From Marinibaculum pumilum (GTDB lineage: Bacteria > Pseudomonadota > Alphaproteobacteria > Ferrovibrionales > Ferrovibrionaceae), in the NCBI RefSeq assembly GCF_042646425.1, contig NZ_JBHRTR010000027.1, positions 62,001 to 126,000 of the forward strand: a DNA stretch of 64,000 bases, given 5' to 3'. Numbering within the stretch: position 1 is the stretch's first letter; the number at the start of each line of letters is the position of its first letter. The notes beneath the pieces are model-generated. The model ran no database searches, was not told the origin of the DNA, and was given only the letters and a program-made list of their open reading frames with translations. Position numbers and translations under genes: made by a program. Shown here one piece after another: positions 44,701 to 50,840 of the stretch.

Positions 44701-44784
44701 CGCCCGCAATGGCGGCGGGAACCCGGCGACTACGACCATCTGGCGCGAGCCGCGGAATGGCAGGCGGAGGAGGACGGCGAATGA
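41752..44784 (+). CDS. addB: AddB subunit of the AddAB helicase-nuclease
   Basis: A 1010-residue alphaproteobacterial AddB, partner of AddA in processing double-strand ends for recombination. The N-terminal part has ALVLLPTRRAVRALQDAFL and LLPQMRPLGDLDDDDPGL. The central helicase-like but degenerate region includes GRTVALVTPDRTLARRVAAA and ADLMILGGLNEGSWPAAA. The C-terminal nuclease domain has KLSATRVETWIRDPYATYAR and the PD-(D/E)XK core TDVLDYKTGRPPSAKQ near residue 888. The ATG 41752 begins MTEGPQPAV. Its end overlaps addA by four bases. Confidence 0.93.
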   Translation: MTEGPQPAVHSFPPGAPFADWLAAFILERQGHDPLALSDALVLLPTRRAVRALQDAFLRAADGRPTLLPQMRPLGDLDDDDPGLTPIWPALDAALPPAIPALDRKLLLARLVRARDAAEGRALPAGTALRLADALALLLDEAAIEERDLAGLEALVPDALAGHWQEVLAFLDILRSAWPALLEERGQLDPAARRSAALHRLAAIWRATPPQRPVYAAGSTGSIRATADLLACIARLPQGAVILPGLDLESPDADWESVGTAPTHPQFMLHTLLQRLEVTRDAVREWRPAGGTDVHPAAAARAALARTALAPADRTDLWSTAGEPQAAAFAGLQRLQAGTAAEEAGAIALMMREALERPGRTVALVTPDRTLARRVAAALERWDLAVDDSAGVPLAATPPAVFLRLVAATMAADLTPVTLLSVLKHPLARLGRERQEHLRLTRLLERRVLRGGRPSPGLAGLLEAAAPAASADGELAAWLEDLAAAVRTGTALQRGPGRGLITPALLLDAHLALAEALAAEDGAALREALAPEPQPAGAQAPASRIWAGEAGNALAALLAQLRAGLTVLDAIAPGDWPDLLDAVLQGEVIRPAYGRHPRLFIWGPLEARLQSADLMILGGLNEGSWPAAAQEDPWMSRPMRTAFGLPEPERRIGQAAHDFLQAFASAEVVLSRAEKVDGTPTVPSRWLLRLSALLDRVPAWTAAAAGPVPHWLQALDAPRAVTPARPPRPCPPVAARPRKLSATRVETWIRDPYATYARYVLGLKPLDPLDLDPSAADRGMVIHDAMERFVKETMDAWPPDPAALLERIGRESFGSLLVVPHVAAFWWPRFRRLAAWFLDFEAERRAAGIGPALVEAEGRMLIDGPAGPFELTARADRIDAGPAGTDVLDYKTGRPPSAKQVASGLSPQLPLEGAILAAGGFPGLPAAPPVAYTYVRLSGGREAGARIEVGQGEAPALAEAAVQGLRRRIAAYDRPETPYLSRPRPQWRREPGDYDHLARAAEWQAEEDGE

Positions 44785-47700
44785 CCGCCCCCCGGACCGG
44801 TGCCGTGCGCACCGGTGCGGCGGAGGCCGCCCGGGCCGGCATCGCCGCGCAGCGCAGCGCCGCCGACCCCGCGGCCAGCGCCTGGGTCGCCGCGAATGCC
44901 GGTGCCGGCAAGACCCGGGTGCTGACCGACCGGGTGCTGCGCCTGCTCCTGGCCGGGGCGCCGCCCGCGTCGATCCTCTGCCTGACGTTCACCAAGGCGG
45001 CGGCGGCGGAGATGGCGAACCGCCTGCACGGCCGGCTGAGCGGCTGGACGATGCTGCCGGAGCCGGCGCTGCAGGCGCAGCTGCGCGACCTGCTGGGCCG
45101 GGATCCCGACCCGCAGACCTGCCGCGACGCGCGGCGGCTGTTCGCCGGCACCCTGGACGCGCCGGGCGGCCTGCGCATCCAGACCATCCACGCCTTCTGC
45201 GAATCCGTCCTGAAGCGGTTCCCGGTGGAGGCCGGCGTGCCGCCGCATTTCGCCATCGCCGACGACCCGACCGCGCGGGAGATGCTGGCCGCCGCCACCG
45301 CCCGGGTACTGGCAGCCGCGCCCGACGACCCGGAACTGGCGCAGGCGCTGGACCTGCTGGCCGACCGGGTCGACGAGGGCGGCTTCGACCGCGCGATCCA
45401 GGAGCTGATCGGCAATCGCCGGCTGCTGCGCCGGGTCCTGCACCCCGCCGGCCCGGACGGTGCACAGGCGGCGCTGGACGGCTTCCTCGGCATCACGCGC
45501 GCGATCACCGCCGACGCCCTGCGGCAGCAGTTCCTGGACGAGCTGCCGGCGGCGGCGATGCGGGAGGCGGCGGCGGTTCTGGCGCAATGCGGCAAGCGCG
45601 ACGGCGAGCGTGCCGCGGCGATGCAGGCCTTCCTGTCCCTGCAGGAGGACGAGCGTCCGGCGCAGCTGGAGGCGCTCTGGCTGCAGGTCTTCCTGACCAA
45701 GACCCTGACGCCGCGGGCGGAGAGCCATCTGGCGAGCAAGAAGGCGCAGGACCTGTCGCCCGACCTGCTGGACGGGATGCTGGCGGAGCAGGCGCGCTGC
45801 ACCGCCCTGCTCGACCGGCAGCGGGCGATGGCGGTGGCGGAGGCAAGCGCGGCGATGCTGCATCTCGGCGCTGAGATCCTGGCCCATTACGAGTTGGAGA
45901 AGAGCCGCCGCGCCGCCCTGGATTATGACGACCTGATCCTGACCGTGCGCGACCTGCTCGCCGCTCCGGGCCGCGCGCCCTGGGTGCTGTTCAAGCTGGA
46001 CGGCGGGATCGACCATGTGCTGGTGGACGAGGCACAGGACACCTCGCTGGAGCAGTGGGAGATCGTCACCGCGCTGACCGCCGAGTTCTTCGCCGGCGAA
46101 GGCCGCCGGTCGGGCACCGAGCCGCCCCGCACTCTGTTCGCCGTCGGCGACGAAAAGCAGTCGATCTTCGGCTTCCAGGGCGCGGCACCGGCCGCCTTCC
46201 AGCACATGCGCCGGCGGCTTGCCGCGCAGGCCGGCGACGGCCAGCGCCCCTGGCGCGATGTCGACCTGGCGCTGTCCTTCCGGACGGTGCCGCTGATCCT
46301 GGAGGCGGTCGACGCCGTCTTCGGGCAGGACGCGGCGCGCGAGGGGGTGGCGGAGGGCGATGTCCGCCATGCGCCGTTCCGCATCGGCGAGGGCGGGGTG
46401 GTCGAGATCTGGCCGATGACCCGGCCAGCGGCCGGCGATACCGGCGCGTCGGCGGAGGCGGGACCGTCGGAGGAAGAGACACCCTGGGACGCGCCGCTCG
46501 ATTATGTCCCGGCCGACAGCCCGCCCGCCGTCCTGGCGGGCCATATCGCCGCCACGATCCGCGGCTGGATCGACGGGCAGGAGCTGCTGGAATCGCGTGG
46601 CCGGCCGATCGCCGCCGGCGACATCATGATCCTGGTCCGCCGCCGCGACACCCTGTTCCGCGAGATCGTCGCCGCCTGCAAGGCGGAGGGCCTGCCGGTG
46701 GCGGGCGAGGACCGGCTGAAGCTGGGCGACAGCCTGGCGGTGCAGGACCTGCTGGCGGTGGCGCGCTTCTGCCTGATGCCGGAGGACGACCTGACCCTGG
46801 CCACGGTGCTGCGCGGCCCGCTCTGTGACGTCGACGAGGACAGCCTGATGGCGCTCTGCCTGCCCTGCGAGGGGCGGCCGTGGAACGGCCGGCTGTGGCG
46901 GCGGCTGCGGGCGGCGGCGGCGGAACGGCCGGAATGGCAGGCCGCGGTCGACATGCTGACGGCGGCGCTGGCGATCGCCGACTATGTCACGCCGCATGCC
47001 TTCTTCGCCCGCCTGCTGGAGCGCGGCGGGCTGGCCCGCCTGCAGGCACGGCTGGGCGCGCAGGCGCGCGAGCCGGTTGAGGAACTCGCCAACCTGGCCC
47101 TGGCCTATGGCCGCGCCAATGCGGAGAACCTGCAGGGCTTCCTGGCCTGGTTCGAGGCCGGCGCCGCGGAGATCAAGCGCGACTTGGAGCAGGCCGGCGA
47201 CGAGATCCGGGTGCTGACCGTCCATGCCGCAAAGGGGCTGGAGGCGCCGATCGTCTTCCTGCCTGACACCGCCGGCCGGCCCGACGGCCGCTTCGACCCG
47301 CCGGTGCTCTGGCCCGAAGGGCCGCCGCCGGCCCTGCTCTGGGCGCCGCGGGCGGCCGACGATGACGGTGCCACGGCACAGGAACGGGACCGCCACCGGC
47401 AGGGTCAGCTGGCGGAGTATCGCCGCCTTCTTTATGTCGCCATGACCCGGGCGCGCGACCGGCTCTATGTCTGCGGCTGGACCAACCGGCAGGCGCCGGC
47501 CGGCTGCTGGTACGACCTGATCGCCGCGGGACTGGAGGCGCTGGACGGCGCCGGGGAGGCGGCGCTGCCCTGGGGGGAGACCGCGCGCCGCTGGCGCAGC
47601 CGCCAGGTCGAACCCGCGGCCGGCGAGGCACCGACCGGCGACCGCCGGCCGGAGATGCCCCGCCTGCCGGACTGGGCCCGCCGGCCCGCGCCGGAGGAGC

Positions 47701-48290
47701 CGGAGCCGCCGCGGCCGCTGGCGCCGTCGCGTCCGGCCGAGCCGCCGGCGGCGATCTCGCCGCGCACCGCACCGGGACGCGAAGCACTGGCGCGTGGCCG
47801 GCTGATCCACAGCCTGCTGCAGCTGCTCCCCGACCTGGACCCGGACGACCGCGCCCCTGCCGGCGCCGGCCTTCTGCGGCGGAGCGTTCCCGACATCGAT
47901 CCGGACCAAGCGCAGGCCCTGCTGGACGAGGTGCTTCGGGTCCTCGACGAGCCACGCTTCGCGCCCGCCTTCGGCCCCGGCAGCCGCGCCGAGGTGGCGC
48001 TGGCCGGCCGCACCGGCCGGGCCATCGTCTCCGGACGGATCGATCGCCTGGCGGTCGCCGCCGACCGGGTCCTGGTGATCGACTACAAGACCCAGGAGGT
48101 GCCGCCGGACCGGGCTGCGGCGACGCCGGCGCAGCATCTGCGTCAGCTGGCGCTGTACCGCGACCTGCTGCGGCAGATCTACCCCGACCGACCGGTGCAC
48201 TGCGCGATTCTCTGGACCGCACGGCCGGAGCTGATGGCCCTGCCGGACGGGCTGCTGGATGCCGCCCTGGCGCCCGAGGCGGACGGATAG
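44781..48290 (+). CDS. addA: AddA helicase-nuclease subunit
   Basis: A 1169-residue UvrD-family helicase with a C-terminal nuclease. Motif I is VAANAGAGKTRVLTDRVLRL (about 38-46) and motif Ia is CLTFTKAAAAEMANRLH. Motif II is DHVLVDEAQDTSLEQWE, motif III AVGDEKQSIFGFQGA, and motifs V/VI are LTVHAAKGLEAPIVFLP and LLYVAMTRARDRLYVCGW. The nuclease core is RVLVIDYKTQEVPPD near residue 1100. The ATG 44781 shares ATGA with addB and follows GGAGGAGG. Both nuclease centres of AddAB thus look intact. Confidence 0.95.
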   Translation: MTAPRTGAVRTGAAEAARAGIAAQRSAADPAASAWVAANAGAGKTRVLTDRVLRLLLAGAPPASILCLTFTKAAAAEMANRLHGRLSGWTMLPEPALQAQLRDLLGRDPDPQTCRDARRLFAGTLDAPGGLRIQTIHAFCESVLKRFPVEAGVPPHFAIADDPTAREMLAAATARVLAAAPDDPELAQALDLLADRVDEGGFDRAIQELIGNRRLLRRVLHPAGPDGAQAALDGFLGITRAITADALRQQFLDELPAAAMREAAAVLAQCGKRDGERAAAMQAFLSLQEDERPAQLEALWLQVFLTKTLTPRAESHLASKKAQDLSPDLLDGMLAEQARCTALLDRQRAMAVAEASAAMLHLGAEILAHYELEKSRRAALDYDDLILTVRDLLAAPGRAPWVLFKLDGGIDHVLVDEAQDTSLEQWEIVTALTAEFFAGEGRRSGTEPPRTLFAVGDEKQSIFGFQGAAPAAFQHMRRRLAAQAGDGQRPWRDVDLALSFRTVPLILEAVDAVFGQDAAREGVAEGDVRHAPFRIGEGGVVEIWPMTRPAAGDTGASAEAGPSEEETPWDAPLDYVPADSPPAVLAGHIAATIRGWIDGQELLESRGRPIAAGDIMILVRRRDTLFREIVAACKAEGLPVAGEDRLKLGDSLAVQDLLAVARFCLMPEDDLTLATVLRGPLCDVDEDSLMALCLPCEGRPWNGRLWRRLRAAAAERPEWQAAVDMLTAALAIADYVTPHAFFARLLERGGLARLQARLGAQAREPVEELANLALAYGRANAENLQGFLAWFEAGAAEIKRDLEQAGDEIRVLTVHAAKGLEAPIVFLPDTAGRPDGRFDPPVLWPEGPPPALLWAPRAADDDGATAQERDRHRQGQLAEYRRLLYVAMTRARDRLYVCGWTNRQAPAGCWYDLIAAGLEALDGAGEAALPWGETARRWRSRQVEPAAGEAPTGDRRPEMPRLPDWARRPAPEEPEPPRPLAPSRPAEPPAAISPRTAPGREALARGRLIHSLLQLLPDLDPDDRAPAGAGLLRRSVPDIDPDQAQALLDEVLRVLDEPRFAPAFGPGSRAEVALAGRTGRAIVSGRIDRLAVAADRVLVIDYKTQEVPPDRAAATPAQHLRQLALYRDLLRQIYPDRPVHCAILWTARPELMALPDGLLDAALAPEADG

Positions 48291-48292
48291 CG

Positions 48293-48335
48293 GCCCTGCG
48301 CCCCCGGCCCTGCACCCCCCGTCCCTGCACCCCTG
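48293..48335 (+). repeat. three tandem copies of a 15-base C-rich unit
   Basis: Three imperfect direct copies of CCCTGCACCCC-type sequence follow the addA stop at about 15-base intervals. The tract is C-rich on the plus strand. It could act in termination or be inert; nothing else supports a function. Confidence 0.5.
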
Positions 48336-48345
48336 GGGCGGGCGC

Positions 48346-48374
48346 TTGACCGGCGCGCCGGCGGTTCATACATC
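48346..48374 (+). promoter_or_regulatory. candidate trxA promoter
   Basis: TTGACC at 48346-48351 and TACATC at 48369-48374 with a 17-base spacer. The -35 is good and the -10 moderate. It lies about 190 bases upstream of the trxA start in the 274-base gap after addA. The leader between them has no supported gene. Confidence 0.4.
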
Positions 48375-48564
48375 TGGACGTCATGGCGGCATGCGCAGCG
48401 GCATGTCCCACCCATATGCCACCGGCGGCCTTTCCGCCGGCTGTGATCCACACCGCCGGCCGCCCGTCGCCCGCCATCGATCGGGCCGGCGGCGAGCCGG
48501 GGCAGTGGGGATCGGGACGGCAGGGGCGGACGCATCGATGACCGCCCGAGACAGCGAGGACCAG

Positions 48565-48885
48565 ATGGCGACGACCAAGATCACCGACGACAGTTTCGAG
48601 TCCGACGTCCTGAACGCACCCGGCCCCGTGCTGGTCGACTTCTGGGCGGAATGGTGCGGCCCGTGCAAGCAGATCGGCCCCAGCCTGGAGGAGATCTCCA
48701 AGGAGATGGAAGGCCGCCTGACGGTGGCGAAGATCAACATCGACGACAATCCCCGGACGCCGACCCAGTACGGCGTGCGCGGCATTCCCACGATGATGAT
48801 CTTCAAGGACGGCAAGCCGGCGGCGACCAAGGTGGGCGCCGTGCCGAAGAGCCAGATCGTCAACTGGATCGAAAGCGCGATCTGA
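48565..48885 (+). CDS. trxA: thioredoxin
   Basis: A 106-residue classical thioredoxin. The active site is VLVDFWAEWCGPCKQIGPSL and the cis-Pro loop is YGVRGIPTMMIFKDGKPAA. It reduces disulfides in ribonucleotide reductase and other cytosolic targets. The ATG 48565 (MATTKITDD) has GAGG upstream; an in-frame ATG at 48538 would add nine residues that do not match the family. It closes the conserved addB-addA-trxA order and is followed by a strong hairpin. Confidence 0.96.
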   Translation: MATTKITDDSFESDVLNAPGPVLVDFWAEWCGPCKQIGPSLEEISKEMEGRLTVAKINIDDNPRTPTQYGVRGIPTMMIFKDGKPAATKVGAVPKSQIVNWIESAI

Positions 48886-48915
48886 CCCGCCTGCGGCAGC
48901 CCGGCGACACGATGC

Positions 48916-48960
48916 GCGGCGGCATCCCCCCGGCTTTCGGCCTGGCGGGGATGCCGCCGC
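48916..48960 (+). terminator. trxA terminator hairpin
   Basis: A perfect 14-bp stem (48916-48929 with 48947-48960) around a 17-base loop, 31 bases after the trxA stop, with a short T-rich tract (GTCGTTTCC) just after. It separates trxA from the XRE-GS gene, whose start is 56 bases on. Confidence 0.7.
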
Positions 48961-49015
48961 AGTCGTTTCCGGTCGCGCCCGGCCGGTCCTGCAGCCGCCC
49001 CTCGGATCATCGCCG

Positions 49016-50671
49016 GTGAAGCTCGACGCCTTCCTGCGGGCAAGCGGGCTCAGCCTGTCCGCCTTCGCGCAGCAGGTCGGCCTCAGCGAGGCCGCCATCA
49101 GCCGCTACCTGTCGGGCAAGCGGACGCCGCGCGCGGACGCCATCCGCCGCATCGTGCGGGCGACCCGCGGCCGGGTGCAGCCGGAGGACCTGCTGCCGGT
49201 CCTGTCGGCGCAGGATGCCGCCCCGCCCGCCCCGAACCTGCATGACCCGGATCCGCCTGCGGGACCGGCCCCAGCCGGAACAGCGCACACCGGTAGGTCG
49301 CGCGCCGACGGCGCCGGGCTGGACGGCATCGACCTGATCCTGCCGGATCTGATGGCGGTGGAGCGCGGCAAGCGGGTCCCCGCCCGGGACCTGCCCGGCA
49401 TCCGCGCCCGCGGCATCCGACTGCCGGAATCCATGTTCTCCCTCGATGCGATGGGGCGGAACGTGTTCGGCACCGGCATCGTGATGGAGCGCGGCGACGA
49501 GGACCGGCCGGTGGTGCCGGTGGACGGCCAGCTGATCCCGGCCCCGTGGAGCGACGGCCGGCGCGCCGTGATGCTGATGACCATGCGGCAGGAGGATGGC
49601 AGCCCGCATTTCGCCGATCCCCGCACTGCCCTCACCCGGGTGGCCGACCGGCTGGCCGCCGACGGGCTGGCCGCCAGCTGCGCGGTGGAACTGGAGTTCT
49701 ACCTGCTGTCGACGGACCGCGACGGCGCGGGCAGGCCGCGACCCGCCGGCCTGCCACGGGCCGTGGCCGAAAGCGCGGCCGGCGAGGAGGCGCTGTCGAC
49801 CCAGATCCAGGTGGCGGCCCTGCAGCGGCTCGACGCCTTCGATCCGGTGCTGTCGGAGATCGCACGCGGCTGCGATGCGATGGACATGGTGGTGGAATCG
49901 CTCTGCGCCGAATACGCGCCCGGACAGTTCGAGGTGAACCTGCGCTATGTCACCGACCCGCTGCGGGCGGCGGACGAGGCGGTGCTGTTCCGTCACCTGG
50001 TGCGGCAGACCGCGCGCCGCCACGGCCTGCAGGCCACCTTCATGTCGAAACCCTTCGCCGCGCTGTCGGGCAGCGGTATGCATGTCCATGCCAATCTGGT
50101 GGACGGCAGGGGCCGGAACCTCTTCGCCCGCGGCGATGCCGGCGCCAACCGGCCGCTGCTGCAGGCGATCGCCGGCGCGGCGGAGACCATGGCCGAGGGC
50201 ATGGCCATCTTCGCCGCCACCGCCAATGCCTTCCGCCGCTTCGGCCCGGGTTCCTATGCGCCGGTTTCGCCCAGTTGGGGCATCGACAACCGCACCGTTG
50301 CGCTGCGCATCCCCGGCGGGCCGGCGCGGTCCCGACGCATCGAGCACCGGGTCGCCGGCGCGGAAGCCAATCCCTACCTGGTCATCGCCGCGGTCCTGGC
50401 GGGCATCCATCACGGCATCGAGGCCCGCCTGGAGCCGCCACCGCAGTCCCGCGGCGACGTCGCCGACGGGCGCCTGGGGCAGGACGGCGCCCCCCTCCTG
50501 CCGACGGACTGGCCCTCCGCCCTTGCCGCGCATGACGCGGCGCGGATCCTGCCCGACTATCTGGGCCGCGACTTCTGGCGCCTGTACGGCCATGTCCGCC
50601 GGGCGGAGATGATCCGCGCGCAGGCGATGATCCCGGATACCGACTACCAGCTCTATCTCGACGGCATGTGA
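49016..50671 (+). CDS. fusion of an XRE helix-turn-helix and a glutamine synthetase domain
   Basis: A 551-residue single reading frame. Residues 1-60 form an XRE/Cro-type HTH: LRASGLSLSAFAQQVGLSEA then AISRYLSGKRTPRADAIRRI. A Pro/Ala-rich linker covers about 62-103. The rest is a GS-family domain: LPDLMAVERGKRVPARDL, CAVELEFYLLS, YAPGQFEVNLRY, LSGSGMHVHANLVDG, WGIDNRTVALRI and RIEHRVAGAEANPYLVIA. The catalytic residues I can trace are kept, so it may both bind DNA and sense or turn over a gamma-glutamyl substrate. It starts with GTG 49016; no stop or ribosome site separates the two parts. It could regulate amine or glutamine genes in response to substrate; that is inference. Confidence 0.85.
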   Translation: MKLDAFLRASGLSLSAFAQQVGLSEAAISRYLSGKRTPRADAIRRIVRATRGRVQPEDLLPVLSAQDAAPPAPNLHDPDPPAGPAPAGTAHTGRSRADGAGLDGIDLILPDLMAVERGKRVPARDLPGIRARGIRLPESMFSLDAMGRNVFGTGIVMERGDEDRPVVPVDGQLIPAPWSDGRRAVMLMTMRQEDGSPHFADPRTALTRVADRLAADGLAASCAVELEFYLLSTDRDGAGRPRPAGLPRAVAESAAGEEALSTQIQVAALQRLDAFDPVLSEIARGCDAMDMVVESLCAEYAPGQFEVNLRYVTDPLRAADEAVLFRHLVRQTARRHGLQATFMSKPFAALSGSGMHVHANLVDGRGRNLFARGDAGANRPLLQAIAGAAETMAEGMAIFAATANAFRRFGPGSYAPVSPSWGIDNRTVALRIPGGPARSRRIEHRVAGAEANPYLVIAAVLAGIHHGIEARLEPPPQSRGDVADGRLGQDGAPLLPTDWPSALAAHDAARILPDYLGRDFWRLYGHVRRAEMIRAQAMIPDTDYQLYLDGM

Positions 50672-50712
50672 TACCACCGGGGGGCGGGGCCGTACGGCGG
50701 GCAGCGCCGATC

Positions 50713-50730
50713 CGTGACTTCGATGTCACG
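50713..50730. promoter_or_regulatory. CGTGAC/GTCACG palindrome
   Basis: A perfect 6-bp inverted repeat around six bases, 42 bases after the XRE-GS stop and upstream of the TPR gene. It could be a small terminator hairpin or an operator. The GTGAC/GTCAC arms echo the repeat at 27639-27657 but with different spacing. Confidence 0.35.
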
Positions 50731-50799
50731 CCCCCTGCGAAACAGCAACACACGCCGCCGCCGGCCCCGATCTTCCGTCGCCGGAGCGAACCGGGGCCG

Positions 50800-50805
50800 T
50801 ATAAT
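50800..50805 (+). promoter_or_regulatory. consensus -10 box upstream of the TPR gene
   Basis: TATAAT, a perfect -10 hexamer, 36 bases before the TPR gene ATG. No good -35 lies 16-18 bases upstream. A 7-bp inverted repeat (50763-50769 with 50792-50798) ends just before it. This is the best promoter candidate in the 169-base gap. Confidence 0.4.
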
Positions 50806-50840
50806 CCTGTGATTCGGTTGAGGGTTCGGTTTCGGAATCG

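Noticed and set aside
41458..44739. 1093-residue minus-strand open frame opposite addB
   Set aside because: Low-complexity antisense frame without start context or family resemblance.
44730..48200. 1156-residue open frame on the minus strand across addA
   Set aside because: It is a GC-driven antisense shadow: composition is Arg/Gly/Gln/His-rich, no domain is recognisable, and the plus strand encodes a textbook AddA.
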